Origin: Tretioscincus oriximinensis
Lineage: Eukaryota; Chordata; Lepidosauria; Squamata; Gymnophthalmidae
DNA: 64,000 nucleotides
Assembly (NCBI GenBank): GCA_022410635.1
Contig: JAJVDF010000382.1
Location: 163,571 to 227,570 of the forward strand
Reading direction: 5' to 3'
Shown here piece by piece: positions 11,138 to 24,060 of the stretch. Both the position numbers and the translations under genes were made by a program. Position 1 is the first letter of the stretch; every line of letters begins with the position of its first letter. The notes under the pieces were generated by a model. The model ran no database searches. It was not told where the DNA came from and saw nothing but the letters and a program-made list of their open reading frames with translations.

Positions 11138-12105
11138 GTCATAGAATCATAGAGTTGGAAGGGACTTCCAGGGCCATCCGGTCCAACTCTCTGCTCAATG
11201 CAGGATTGCCCTCTGCTCCTGTGGCAACCTGTTCCACTAGTTTATCACCCTTACTATTAGAAAGGGGTTTTTTATATCTAATTTAAATCTCATCCTTAGC
11301 AATTTCATTCCATTGTTTCTAGTCCTTCCGTGTGCCAATGAGAACAATGCTGATCACTCGGCTCTGTTGTAAACAGCTCAGATATTTGTAAACAGCTATC
11401 AAGTCTCCTCTCAGTCTTCTCCTTTGCAGACCAAACATCCCTACATCCTTTAACCATTCTTCTTAGGACATGGTTTCCAGACCATACACCATCCTTGTAA
11501 CTCTTTTTTTGGACTTGCTCTAGTTTATCAATGTCCTTTTTAAATTGCCCCCCAGAACTGAGCACAGTATTCCAAGTGTGGTCTTACCAAAGTAGTGTAG
11601 AGAGGAATAACCACATGATCAAGATTCTATGCTCCTCTTAATACACCCCAGGATTGTGTTTGCCTTTTTTGTAGCTGCTTCACACTGTGAACTCATGTTT
11701 AGTCTGTGATCTACCAATACATCCAAGTCCTTTTTACCTGTGCTGCTCAGACATATTATTACGTTCTTATGGTCTCCCATTCTATATGTGCTATTTTTAT
11801 TTTTATTTTGCCCAGATGTAGGATCTTGCATTTCTCTCTATTAAATACCATTCTGTTCGTTTCAGCCCATTGTTCCAGCTTATCTAGATCTTTTTGAATC
11901 CTTTCTCTATCTTGTTTAGTATTAGCAACACCTCCTAACTTTGTGTCATCAGCAAATTTGATAAATTTTCCTTCAATCCCCTCATCTAGATCATTTATAA
12001 ATATGTTAAATAGCACTGGACCCAGGACAAATCCTTGTGATACCCCACTTGAAACACTCTTCCAATTGGATGTACAGCCATTTATCACCACTCTTTGAGT
12101 ATGAT
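11138..12105 (-). mobile_element. CR1 LINE, 3' part of ORF2 (second subfamily)
   Basis: The minus strand encodes GVSQGFVLGPVLFNIFINDL, then KFADDTKLGG, which carries the catalytic FADD variant of the reverse-transcriptase YxDD box, then DKLEQWAETNRMVFNREKC. Downstream frames carry the usual CR1 C-terminus. The 3' end on the plus strand is ATCATAGAATCATAGAGTTG, unlike the ATAAGAACATAAG ends of the other copies, so this is a separate CR1 lineage. Stops and frameshifts make it inactive. It is 5' truncated near 12105. Confidence 0.9.
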
Positions 12106-13055
12106 CACTAACTGGCCCAGGAACTAGGGCCCCACTCTCCTTGGCCCCCCCTAACCCTCAGGGGCCCACCCGCTTGCCCTATTGTAGCACCACCTCTGTT
12201 TCTCACTGATTCCAAACAATGCCTTGGGAATGTCAGACATGTCCTTGATTTGGGTACATATCAGTGGCTTGAATTTACATTTGCTTTGTAAAATTGTGCA
12301 TCAGGGTCTCCATTTTTATTTTATAATCAAAACTTGGTTGCTGTGACACTTCCAACCTCATGCCTGTGTCACTGCTCTCAAAGATGTGAAAGTGAGGCGA
12401 CAGTTAAAAATGCCATGTCACATTCCCTGGAGTTTATATTAGCTCTGCGCTTAATCTAATTTCCTTAGAGCAAATTCCTCAAACACATCAACAGTTATGC
12501 TTGGCGTGCAAGGGAGACAAAAATACACATTAACAACATCTGAGCTGCATATAATTCTTATGTAGCAATGCTTCTGCTGGAATGATAGCAGTGAGTTATT
12601 TTTTTCACTTCCTCTCCCCTACTGTGTTTTTAAACCAAGCAACATAAATTTAAAATACATTTATGGCATTTGAAATGTCAATGGTAGATCTAATTGCCTA
12701 GCATCCCAACCCTGAAATGAGAGGGAAATTTGAGGCAGCCCATGTAAATAAATAAAAATCATAGTTTAAACTTTAGGTCAGCTTCAATATTAAACCAAGC
12801 TTACATATTTGAGATTAAAATAATGCTCAGCCAAAATAAGAGATTTTTAAATAATCCTTTCTACCTTTCTACCATTTTTCTTAAAATTTGGCTTTTTGTG
12901 GGAGTATTGAAGTCAAGCAGAGAGTGAGATTTAATAAAATTTATTGACAAAAGTAATCAAATACATTGGCTTATTCCTTCATACAATCAAAGATAAATGA
13001 ACATAACATAGATCAACAATGACAATCCCTATGTACTGAAACAGACTTTCTTGCA
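12106..13055. other. Unassigned sequence, possible LINE tail near 12930
   Basis: No gene is seen. The part from about 12930 (GATTTAATAAAATTTATTGA) could be an antisense LINE tail, but I cannot name it. Confidence 0.3.
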
Positions 13056-13110
13056 GTTTCATCTCATTGTTTCTAGTCCTTCCATGTGCCAATGACAACA
13101 AAGTTGACTC
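13056..13110 (-). mobile_element. Short CR1 fragment
   Basis: TTTCATCTCATTGTTTCTAG followed by TCCTTCCATGTGCCAATGA closely matches positions 11300-11345 of the CR1 copy at 11138. Only about 55 bp are recognisable. Confidence 0.6.
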
Positions 13111-16071
13111 TTCTGCTCTGTTAAAATACACACAGCAAAAACAAAATAGGTCTGATGATCCCAGTTATGTGCTACCAGAAAATACTATATTCATCTTATC
13201 ACACACCTTCTCCAGAATGTCTGGTTCTTGCATGTTGGGTAAAGCTCTACAAAAATTCTGTCACATTTCCACATACAGCTCCTTAGATCTCAGATTTCTT
13301 TTGCTTTTCTTGTATGCAACACACTCATTTAACAGTATATTCCAGATCTTACCATACCAGTTGTACATCATTAGAGTTTCCAGAAAATTTTGGGTTTTGC
13401 CATTTGTGTTTTGTNGCTTGGTATTTAAAATGGGCAAGCTTCTCATCCAGTTTTGAAAGGCCGAGTTCCAAAATGTCACATAGCTTTTGTGTGTGCATGT
13501 GTGCAGAGGGAGATACTGGGATTTGACGGCCCAGCATGTCCCTTTTAACCTCATCCCAGTCTTCTGCTAATGTTTCACAGCTCCATCATATACAATTACT
13601 ATATAGAGTTATTATGCTTGGCAATCCCTCTAGCACATCACATTTGGCTGGTCTGTTACAGTAACATGCACTTTCAGAGGAAATATTAGATACCTCTTCT
13701 AATAAGCAGACATCTTTATTTGGGCTAAGCCAGAGAAATTTAGGTTGGCCTCATATGATGACTAACTATTGTGGAATGAACGAATGAATGAACGAACTAC
13801 AGTAACAAACTGTTCTCCAGGATGATTCCTAAAGGTCCCAACTAATCAGCAGCCACACTTTCAAAACATCTGTGCTGCCACTGATTACAAACATCTGGGT
13901 ATTTTGTTGGCATGAATTATCCAGATGTGCAGGCCTGACAAGCCATGTACATGACAGTTTATCCTTCATATGCATGCACAGGGAACCTGATAGTCACCTT
14001 GAGGACTGTTTTTCCCCCAATAGGAAAGCACTACAATCTATCTTGATAAAATTATTATGATGGGATTGCCACTGATTAATGTAGCAATTCTCTCATAACC
14101 ATGATATAATGTCAGCCTTATTTCTGAGCTAACAAGAATGCATTAGTATTTTGAACTAGATTGGTGCATTGTTTTGAACCGTCAAATGCCTTGAGCATTA
14201 CTTTTTATTATTTCAGAAAAAGTTTATAGTGAGTTAATTTTGCCTTGCCAAAAGGAATGCAAAGAACCTGCAAGGAAGCTAAGGTTGAATTCTTTAGCTA
14301 CAATTCTGTTAACATGCAAGACTAGCCAACTTCAATGTGAGATGCTGTGATGATTTATATACTGATAGTTATGCNGATGCTATTTGATCCTTTGGCTGCT
14401 CACCAGGGAAATCCTAGTTCCAGTAATATGTCTCTATTCTGGTCAACTGCTAATTCAGGCTGAGGAGAAGGAAAAGAGCAAGAGGAAAGATGAAGTCAAA
14501 ATATTAAGGACTAGTTAAGTTAGCTGTTCTGAAGCCCATGAATTGAAGGGCCTTCTACACCCACCCCAGTTGCCTCACCTTGTATCCATGCTGTTCTTAT
14601 TACTGCCACTTTTCTCCCCATCATGCAGCCCTGGAGCACAGCAGAATGATGTTTTAGCCACTACTGCTTTTCTACTTGATAGGGGGGAGTGGGGGGATTA
14701 CCGGACAGGGCTAGCCAGGTTTGTCAGTCTTGCTGCCAATCCCTGCGTTCAACTGCTGCACAGCCGAATGCCGACCACTGTGGCTGCCATTTTTTTTCTG
14801 GTCAGGCTCAGCCCCACCAATCAGCAACCAAGGGAGGTGGGATTTACTGGCTCCTCAGTCCCACGTTGGTTTCTGGATCACTGTGACCTATTATATGTAT
14901 TTAGATATGAAAAATTATGTACTGAATCTCTTAAAAACAGGTTTTTGTCAAGAATACTACATTTACTTCGGGTACATCCAAATGGCTCAATTTTGTAGCA
15001 CTGTTTCTATATGTCATACTATAAAGGACTGATGTTTTCTTTTCTGGCTTTCCACATGCATGAGTAGATTGCCTGTTCTTGTTGTCCAAAGCTTAATTTA
15101 ATTGCAGCTTGTGATTTACTGATTTGTATCCCCGTTCCAATTAGTTTCTCTTATTGTCTGGCAGATGAATTCAAAAGGGGAAAAATCCTCACTTATTAAC
15201 TTGTCCAAGATTTGGGAGGCTGATAGAGGTTTTTCTATTCAGCATGATTACTTTATCTTGTGTAAATTCAACAGTATGAAGCAGCTGACCAATGTTCTAT
15301 AGCCTCCATTATCAATAAAATTACTTTTCTGGAAAGGATTGTAAGGCAGGGATAGAGGTCTCGGTAGCTCTTGCAGGGAATGTCCATAAGGTGCCAACAG
15401 AGATGAAAACTGCACAAAGGTACTGGCTGGAAAAACCTACTGTTGCTGGATCCCAGCAAACACCTGTGACAAATGTCTCATAATTATGATATAATAACAT
15501 TTTTTTAAAAAACATATCTGATTGCATTCTAGGTTTTTGGAAGGGCTGTTTGGGGTACTTTCCTTCTTCTTTTGTGACCTTTTTAAACCTGTGATGTGAA
15601 GAAAATTCAAATAATAGCTTATGGTACAGAGTTATCACTTGATTTTGTTTTAATTTTAAAAAATGAGTTTTTAATATTTGCATAAAAACTCGTGTGAGTT
15701 TCTCTCATATACTTACAAGTTTGGTGCTACTAAATAACCAGTCATGTCCAAACATGAATCTAAGTAGAACATTTTAGCGGAGAGTGAGCTTGCAGCCTGC
15801 TTACCCATTTGCATTCTGTGTGGGTCACGGTGACCTACTTCTGAGTAGGCTACACCACCACGGAAACAGTCAGGATGCTGGCATCGCAATGATGTCAATC
15901 CCATGTGGACGCAGCCTTTCATGGACTCAAAAATACCTTTTAGTAGCTATCTCAATTTTCACCAAGGCAGAGTCTAATCCTCAGGAAAACTGTAAGTCAA
16001 CTGAACAGACATTTGTTTCATTTTGTTCTCTTTGATGGGAAGGAGGAGAGGTTATCCAAATAAAGAATCCA
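13111..16071. other. Unassigned sequence, no supported gene
   Basis: Several open frames of 60 to 150 codons occur, for example 14543-14998 on the plus strand. None has a recognisable motif, and overlapping frames on both strands are equally open, so I treat them as chance. The segment 14600-14880 is less AT-rich than its surroundings and could be repeat-derived. Confidence 0.4.
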
Positions 16072-16541
16072 TGCATTCCCATTACCCCTTAACGCGCGCA
16101 TGACTGTGAAGCCAAAGCCCAGCCTTCCGATATTGTTATCATAAAAATGGGCTTGGAAGTGCTGTGGTGTCACTCTAAACATATACCACATGTTTCTGCT
16201 GGTGAAACTGTGTCGTGGCTGCTGATTTTTGTAATTCGCACCACTTGTACTTTGACAAACAGAGATCAGAGAACAAAAGTGCGAGAGAGAGCAGGAGTTT
16301 TGTTTGGCATTTCCTCCAGGTTCTACTTCTCTCCCTCCTCTGGAAAAGCAGGTTCTTCCCTGTTACTTCAGCCCAGTAGAACAAAGATTTATTGAGTACT
16401 CAACAGCCAAGAGATGGGTGCGTTAACATGAAATGAGTCCTCAGGTAAAAATGCCTGCATTTTAAGCCCTCACTTTGCTTTCATTTTGGAATGGTAAAAT
16501 CTGTTTTCCATTCGTTTGTAAAGGTCTAATGGGAATGCAGC
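16072..16541. mobile_element. Non-autonomous DNA transposon, GCATTCCCATTA ends
   Basis: The ends are TGCATTCCCATTA at the left and TAATGGGAATGCAGC at the right. A second copy in the opposite orientation lies at 41864-42361. Shared internal blocks include GTGCGAATTACAAAAAGCAG (here inverted and slightly changed), an AGAGAACAAAA block and CAAAATGAATGCGAAGTGAG-like sequence near one end. There is no coding capacity. The termini fit a hAT-like MITE. Confidence 0.75.
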
Positions 16542-16546
16542 AAATA

Positions 16547-16624
16547 TACTGCTCAAAACAATTAAGGGAACACTTGAACATAACAGTGTAACACTAAGTG
16601 TTCCCTTAATTGTTTTGAGCAGTA
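16547..16624. mobile_element. 78-bp palindromic Tc1/mariner-type MITE
   Basis: TACTGCTCAAAACAATTAAG at the left is the inverse of CTTAATTGTTTTGAGCAGTA at the right. The arms are about 31 bp with a short centre, and TA flanks both sides (16545-16546 and 16625-16626). It inserted right beside the end of the preceding transposon. Similar TACTGCTCAAAA termini are known from Tc1/mariner MITEs of other vertebrates. Confidence 0.9.
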
Positions 16625-16626
16625 TA

Positions 16627-19600
16627 GTTGCTATCATTGCACTTTACAGACTTTGCTCTTTTCATACTCCCTCCATCTGAGAGCAGAGTTGCTCTTTAAT
16701 CAGGGATAAGCAACCAATCTCTTGCTGGTCTAGTTTGCTACTGAAAAGGGCAGTCTGCACTTTCAATACAAAATAACATTTGCATATGTTAGGGCTAGCC
16801 CAATTGGGGGATCATTTTCAGGTGTGTGCCAAATTCTGGTACTATTTTTAATGTTGTTTCCTTGTAAACCACCTCCCTCATTTATCAGAGCAGAGAATGG
16901 AAAAAGGAAGAAAATGTCAAATGCCCTGGTCACATACACACTTCACATTGCTTCAAATGTGTTTAAGGATGAATCCAAATTGCTGCTGCTGTGGGTTGAC
17001 TCATCTCTAGTGAGTGAAATAATCCCCATGGAGCTAGTAAAAGGGAGAGGAAATCTGTTGATACCATGCGTATCAACCAGCCAATTCCGCAGTCCTGCTG
17101 GCTGGTATCTGCTTGCAGTACCCTACTTTCCCATGATGATGAGGTACATGGGCAGGCTGCTGTATAGGACAACAGGCATTTTGCTGTGGAACTGGAAAGA
17201 ACTAGCTACGATATATTCTGGGGCAATAGAGCTTTGTCCCGAATGGATAGTTGAACATGTGTGAACACTTAGGGCAGATTATACATTGCGGTAAAACTCA
17301 TCGTGGGGAGGCACCCTTCCTCAGTACTTTATTTCTGCCTTCTCTGGCAGCTTTTGCTCACTTCAAATGAAAAGAGACTGCTTTGGCTGATTGCTATGGT
17401 GTGATTTCAGAATGAAACAGTTCATTGGAAACATTTTTTAATAAAACATTTTTCTACTTATTGATTCTCTTCCAGCGTTAGCCAAGCTGAAGTCCTTTAA
17501 ATATCACTTACTGTACAGTCTCCAATAAACAGAGGCAATAGTAGTCATTGCTCTTGCTTGGAAATTTGCCACTAACATCAAGTAATGGAGAATTCTCACC
17601 TTACCTTCACCCCTGGCCTGCTGTCCTTTCCCTTATTTGGCACAGTTATCAGGTCAACAGGGTTAAACCGTAATAGAAGTTGTTGCACTCAGAATGTCCT
17701 GCCGAGTGACTTTCCTGGCAACGGGTTTCTGGAGATAGACCACGTAACACTCTTAAAAGAAAAAGACCTCACTTTCTAGATCTTAATTACACTGGTAATA
17801 ACCAGACATTAGCATGTTATATTGGAATGGTACAGTAGCTGGCAATGGCTTAATGCTTTACAGACTACTCTTACTATTTGATGGTGGGTATTTGGGGAGA
17901 AATCCCAAGATTACAGTGGAACATGTCATGCAGTCTTGTTGAATAATATTATTAGCAGTATTGCTACTGGAATTATGTGCAGGGCACATCTAAGTTCACC
18001 CTGAAATATTTCAGTCATTTTATATATTAGCTTAAAAAATAATTTAACTGGGATTGAAGTACTAATGGCCATTTCTGAATGCTCAAGGGCTGAGGATCAA
18101 TCTCTAGTCCCAATAATTGAAAAGACAAACAGTTTATCATACTAGAGTCAGTATGGGTCTACATATGTTCATTATGTCACGCCAATGCCAATTCTAATAC
18201 TAGGGAATCCCAGATCAACATCTAATGCTCAATGGTGTTCCAGCCAGGTAATTCAACCTCTGCAGTGGATCTTGGCTTCATAAGGTTTCCAATCGTTTTT
18301 GAAGCTCAGCCACATTTTACCCACTTCTCCATGTAATGGCAGTAGAACAGTTATATTTCTTAATAATTACAGTATTGTGTCCATTGAAATTTTGTTGGAC
18401 CAGACATCCCATCAGTGTTGATATGGATGTAATGGTATGGACTACTGTGAATTGATTATTAATTACATCCCAAGAGATGAAGATTGCTGATCTATAGGTA
18501 AAAGGAAGAACCAATACAGTGAAAGTTTTAGGAAACAATTATGTAAATGATTTGATTGCTATAACTTTGCTCACGACCACATTTATCACCATTACAAAAT
18601 CTCTTACTATTTTTTTTTATGCCTGTATTTTCCTCTAATGCATATGTGTAGGTCCAATCTGCACTAATATGGGATGTTTACCCCTGTCTGCATCAATCAA
18701 AGGCAGGTGGGGGCACTGTTCTCTTCTGGCTATGAATTGTTGGACCTGCAATGCTCTGACAGTATTGGCCAGCATAGGATATTGAGCCAAAGCCCAGGCA
18801 TCTGGTGGTAAGTTCACTCTTACAGCTGCTGCCACAAGCACATGATCTGCCTATATCCATAACATCATTGTTAATGTCCATTAGCTGGCATTACATCTGC
18901 AGGGCAGAATAATTCGATTTACCATTGATGCATCTTAAGGATCTGTTACATCTAATGTGTGGTACTATGAATCCCATGAAAATAATATAAAACAACGAAC
19001 TCCGTAAAATAGATTATTAAGCCTGTGAATATAGGGTTTATTTTAAATTAACGGACCCTTTTTTAAAATAGATTTAGAAAGGTATAATTTGTTTGGGCTT
19101 TGAAGATCTATTCTTTTATCCATTTACACAGGAGCTACTATACTGTCCCTTTACTTCTGTGTTGTCTGTATGAGATTCTATTTTGAGATGAAAGATCATC
19201 TCAAATAGTGTATATTACCATATTTTTGATGGTATCTCTGTGCTGTGGTTGAAATATCCCTGCAACCCACCACCGAATAATACAAAGGCAGATTGTTTCA
19301 TAGAGGCAACAATGCACCCTATGTGTTACAGCTGAAAATTCCAGAAGCACAATGACTTTTGTAGCAAAGATTAATTTTTTAATTCTATTTTGAAATTTTA
19401 TTTTCCAATTCTATAACTTGGTTGATGCTTAAAAACAAAGTAGGAAAAAGAGGAATGAAAGGATTTAATAGCAGTAAAGGATTACATATTGCCAAATATA
19501 AGCAGTCTGCAGGGCAAGTCCAGTGGTCAGTGGTTAGTCTGCAGAAAATGTCCAGTGGTCAGATAAAAAAAGACTGATACTTTACAGAGTTCATCTGTGT

Positions 19601-20250
19601 TTGTTCTCCGACTGTATCAGTTTGCCTCTATCCGCAGAGATGTCCTGAAAGTCAAGTTTGACACAGTGGAATCTTTATCCGTTTCTCAAATTCTCTATTC
19701 AGGAGCATACACTTCTAATAGCATACATCTTACTACTCTATTTATCATTAAATTTACAGCTAAAACTAGTAAAATATAAGACTTGCCAGATGTTGCATTG
19801 AGCCAGTACTAAAATTGTACTAAGGTTCTTCCTCAAGTGCAATCAAACTGACTATAGTTGTAATCCTCTAGTTTTAATATATCTGCAAGTTAGGATTATG
19901 AAACTGCTTGACAGCAGAGTGGAGAGTAACTATAAAATTATTTCTTTGTACCTAGGAAAATCACCCAGAAGGGACAACATCTGCTCTCTGTTTATTCTAT
20001 TAGAATTGATCAATGGGGAAAACCACAAAATTGTCAAGCACCAGTAGGTTTTGACTAGAGATGGGACATCTTAGAAATTTTGCTACCTTTTGCAAAGCTG
20101 ATGGCTTCCAGATGGTTGCTAAACTGTGCATCTCACATCACCATTGTTCACTAGCTGTGCTAGATGGGTAGATGGAAGAGTAAAAAAAGAATCCAAGGTG
20201 CCACATTAGCAAATCTCATTGAATATCAAACAGGAAGACACATCTTTAAA
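16627..20250. other. Unassigned intergenic sequence
   Basis: No gene is supported. A small imperfect duplication with GTCCAGTGGTCAG units lies at 19500-19565. The open frame at 16824-17264 (146 codons) has no recognisable motif. Confidence 0.4.
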
Positions 20251-20459
20251 TAAGAACATAAGAACATAAGAGCATAAGAAGAGCCATACTGGATCAGCCC
20301 AGAGCCCATCTGTCCACATTCTGTCTCACACAGAGTCCACCAGATGCACTTGGACAGTCCGAATAGCGGAAAGCAAAACATGCACCTGTTCATGACTCCC
20401 TGCATATGGCATTTTAGAAGTCCTGCCTGTTGCTTCATCCCGGAGGCAACATCGAGACA

Positions 20460-23206
20460 TCCATCCTAGTACGCATTTGTCTTGTCTTGAAACTAGTCCT
20501 TTTTTGAAACTATCCAAGCTGTTAGCTACCACTATCTCTTCAGGAAGTAAATTCCACAGGCCAATGACTCTCTGGGTGAAAAAATACTATCCTTTGTCTG
20601 TTCTCACTTTTCTACCCATCAGTTTCAAGGAGTGCCCTCTGGTCCTAGTGTTGTGTGATAGAGAAAACATTTTTTCTCTATTCACCCTGTCAATCTTATG
20701 CATGATTTTGTACACTTCAATCAGATCACCTTTCAATCGTTGCCTTTCGAGGCTGAAAAGGCCCAGACATTGCAGCCTGACTTCATAAGAGAGGTTCTCC
20801 AGACCCTTGATCATTTTTGTTGCCCTTTTCTGCACCTTCTCTAGTTCTACAATATCCCTCTTGAGATGTGGTGACCAGAATTGAACACAGTATTCCAAAT
20901 GTAGCCTCACCATAGATTTATAAAGAGGCAAAACATTTGTTGACTTGTCTTCGATTCCTTTCCTAATTAGCCCAACACGGAATTTGTCTTTTTTGCAGCT
21001 GCTGCACACTGAGTTGACATCTTCATCGAATTGTCCACCAACACCCCAAGATCCTTTTCTTGCTCAGTTACAGAAAGCTTGGTTCCCATCAGGTGGTAAG
21101 AGTAGTTGGGGTTCTTTGCCCCATTGTGCACGACCTTGCACTTGCTTAAATTGAAGTGCATTTGCAACTTTGATGCCCACTCACCCAGTTTCCATAGATC
21201 ACTCTGGAGTGCCTTGCAATCATTTTCAGTTTTCACTACCATGAACAGTTTAGTGTCGTCAGCAAACTTGGCTACTTCACTATTTACCTCGGCATCCAGA
21301 TAGTTTATAAATATATTGCAAAGCAAAGATCCTGGTACAGACCCCTGGGGTACCCCACTTTTTACCTCTTTCCACTCAGAGAACTGTCCGTTTATTACTA
21401 CCCTCTGTTTTCTATCTTTTAGCCAGTTTCCAATACAGGCAAAGTCTGTCCTCTTATACCAAGAGTGTGGAGCTTTTTTAGGAGTCTTTGATGAGGGACT
21501 TTATCAAAAGCCTTCTGAAAATCTCGATAGACATTATCAACTGCATCCCCTTTATCTACATGTTTGTTAACACTCTCAAAGAATTCTAGCAAGTTAGTAA
21601 GGCATGATTTACCTTTTTAGAAGCCATGCTGAGTTTCATTCAGCAATGTGTGCTTCTCCATGTGTTTAGTAATTTTGTCCTTAACTATGGTTTCCAAAAC
21701 TTTACCTGGAACTGATGTTAAACTGATGGGTCTATAATTTCCTTGATCACCCCAGGATCCTTTTTTGAAGATTGGTGTTACGTTAGCTACCCTCCAATCT
21801 ACTGGTACTATGCCTGATCTTAATGAAAGATTAAATATTTTGGTTAGAAGTTCAGCAATTTCACATTTGAATTCTTTAAGAATTCTTGGGTGAATGCCAC
21901 CTGGCCCTGGGGATTTATTAATGTTCAACTTATTAAGGCTAGCAAGGACCTTCTCCCTTGTTATCTCTATCCAGTTTAATTCCTCTGATGTTCTTCCTGA
22001 GAAGACTAAATCTGTTGCGGGTAAATTCCCTCGCTCTTCCTCAGTGAAAACTGAAGCAAAAAATTCACTTAACCTCTCTGCAATCTCCACATCCTCCTTG
22101 ATTATCCCCTTTTGTCCATTGCTGTCTAGTGGTCCGACTGCTTTCCTCATAGGATTATTATTTCTGATATATTTGAAAAAGTCCTTATTATTTCTTTTAA
22201 CATTCTTTGCAATGTGCTCCTCAAAGTTTTTCTTCGCGTCCCTGACTACCACCTTGCATTTGGTTTGCCACAGTTTGTGCTCCCTTCTGTTCTCCTCACT
22301 AGGATAAGCCTTCCACTTTTTAAAGGAGTTTCTCTTCATTCTAATGACTTCCCTTACTCCAGACTTGGCAGAACCCTTTCTTCACTTGGGAATGCATTTT
22401 ATTTGAGCTTCCAACAATTTCCACGCTTTTTCCCTTTTAATTTTCTTTTTTCCATTTTCCTCATTTTGGGAAAAAATTCCTTTGTGAAAGTTGAAGGTTT
22501 CTGTATTAGAACTGCTTGACAATTTTCTATCCACATTCAAGTTGAAAGTTATTGTATTGTGGTCACTGTTTCCTATGGGATCAGTTACAGTTACAACTTG
22601 TATCAGGTCCTGTTCATTAATTAGGACTAAATCCAGGATCCCCTTGCCCCTAGTTGGTTCTAAAACCACCTGCTCTGGGAAGCAATCAGTTAGCGTGTCT
22701 AAGAATTTTATGTCTTTTTCATGAGTTGAACAAGAGTTTGCCCAATCAATGTGTGGATAGTTGAAATCTCCCATTTTTGGAAGCTTCAATGACCTCATGT
22801 TCCAAATGAGTATCGCTTTCAGGTGCTTGGTTAGGGGGCTGGTAGCATACTCCCAATATTAGACTTGTTTTCTGACCTGATAATGTTATCCACAGTGCTT
22901 CTATGGATGGGTCTGTTTTAGCTGGAAATTCCAGTTCGTAGGATTCTCTTCTTTAACATACAAGGCTACACCACCACCAGGTCTCCCTTTCCTATCTTTT
23001 CTGTATAATTTGTAACCTGGGATGACTGTATCCCATTGGTTTTCTTCTGTCCACCAGATTTCAGTTATGCCAATAATCTCATTATTGTCGTTCACTAAGC
23101 ATTCCAACTCCCCTTTTTTTGCTCGGAGGCTTCTGGCATTTGCATACAGGCATTTATATGCCCTTCTCCAGTGCAAGTCTGGCCGCATATATTTGTGAGA
23201 AACCAC
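20460..23206 (-). pseudogene. CR1 ORF2: endonuclease and reverse transcriptase, disrupted
   Basis: ORF2 proteins of this family nick target DNA and reverse-transcribe their own RNA. N-terminal endonuclease motifs are visible: LYANARSLRAKKGELE, IGITEIWW, GDFNYPHIDW and GNSDHNTI. The reverse transcriptase follows with KSPGPGGIHPRILKE, NYRPISLTS, the catalytic-Asp block YRDFQKAFDKVPH (near 21520) and the catalytic box KFADDTKL. The C-terminus has LEYCVQFWSPHLKRDIVELE and LWNLLPEE. The frame changes near 22850, 22370, 21600, 21330, 21000 and 20590, so no complete protein can be made. Confidence 0.9.
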
Positions 23207-23340
23207 AGTTTGCTCATTACAGCTTTTTACTACATCCAGGTTCCCCCTCCGATACTATATTATCTGCATAATTCTGTTGCTCAGCAATTGCATTTACATT
23301 TACACTATCTCGAACCAGATGCTGCCCAGCTTCTGTCAGC

Positions 23341-23815
23341 TTTCCCCCAGATATCAGTTTAAAAGCTGCTCTGCAACCTTTTTAATATCAAGTGCCAGCA
23401 GTCTGGTTCCATCTTGGTTCAAGTGCAACCTGTCCCTTTTGTACAGGTATGGCTTGTCCCAAAATGTCCCCCAGTTTCTGACAAATCTAAATTCTTCCTC
23501 ACGACACCACAGCCTCATTCACACATTGAAGCTTCTAATCTCTGTCTGTCTAGCTGGTCCTGCGCATGGGACAGGTAGCATTTCAGAAAATGCTACCTTG
23601 GAGGTCCTGGATTTCAATCTTCTACCTAGCAACCTAAATTTGGCTTCCAGGACTCCCTGCTTGGCTCTCCCAATGTCCTCGGTACCAACATGTACCACAA
23701 CACCTGGCTCCACCCCAGCATTGTCTAACAGTCTGTCTACATGTAGCGTGATGTTCACAACCTTAGCAACCAGCAGGCAAGTTACCATGCGGTCACCACG
23801 CCCATTGCACACCCT
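23341..23815 (-). pseudogene. CR1 ORF1 with SGNH-esterase-like domain, disrupted
   Basis: The minus strand encodes GVVVHVGTEDIGR, then FRLLGRRLK, VAFSEMLPVP, and after a frame break DKPYLYKRDRLHLNQDGTR and LLALDIKKVAEQLLN followed by a stop. The spacing matches the esterase or lipase-acylhydrolase domain known in ORF1 of some CR1-clade LINEs. The DRLHL block would supply the catalytic Asp-His pair. The usual GTND box is GTED here, so the conserved Asn is lost. The N-terminal part is not clearly recoverable. Confidence 0.8.
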
Positions 23816-24060
23816 CCTCTCTATATGCCTAACAATATGCCTACAAGAAGCCCCCCTCCCTCCACCCGTGGAGGACTATCCTCGGTGCAAGAGGATACCG
23901 GCACATCTTGTATGGAAGGGGTCCCCACTGAGGGAAGCTGTCCCTCTTCCTTGCTCTGATGTCCTCTGTGCCTGAGACCCCCGTTCTCCAAGGCAGCTGG
24001 AGGGCTGCACTTCCGGGAGTGGGATGCTCCTACTTCATCCCTGGAATGGCTTAACTATAT

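Larger units (their letters stand above)
20251..24060 (-). mobile_element. Nearly full-length CR1 LINE (decayed)
   Basis: Reading on the minus strand from about 24060 to 20251, the order is a 5' region, ORF1 with an SGNH-esterase-like domain (23341-23815), ORF2 with an AP-type endonuclease and reverse transcriptase (20460-23206), and a 3' UTR ending in the reverse complement of ATAAGAACATAAGAGCATAA. This is the standard CR1 layout. A roughly 45-bp unit containing TTCACAGGGAAA is repeated at the 5' end (24040-24110), where the boundary is uncertain. Frameshifts in both ORFs show that the copy cannot move on its own. Confidence 0.88.

Noticed and set aside
14543..15032. Two overlapping plus-strand frames of 151 and 103 codons
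   Set aside because: No motif, two frames equally open, no splice or promoter context. I treat them as chance.
23277..23975. 232-codon plus-strand frame
   Set aside because: It is the antisense shadow of the CR1 ORF1 region, where the minus strand carries the recognisable esterase motifs.
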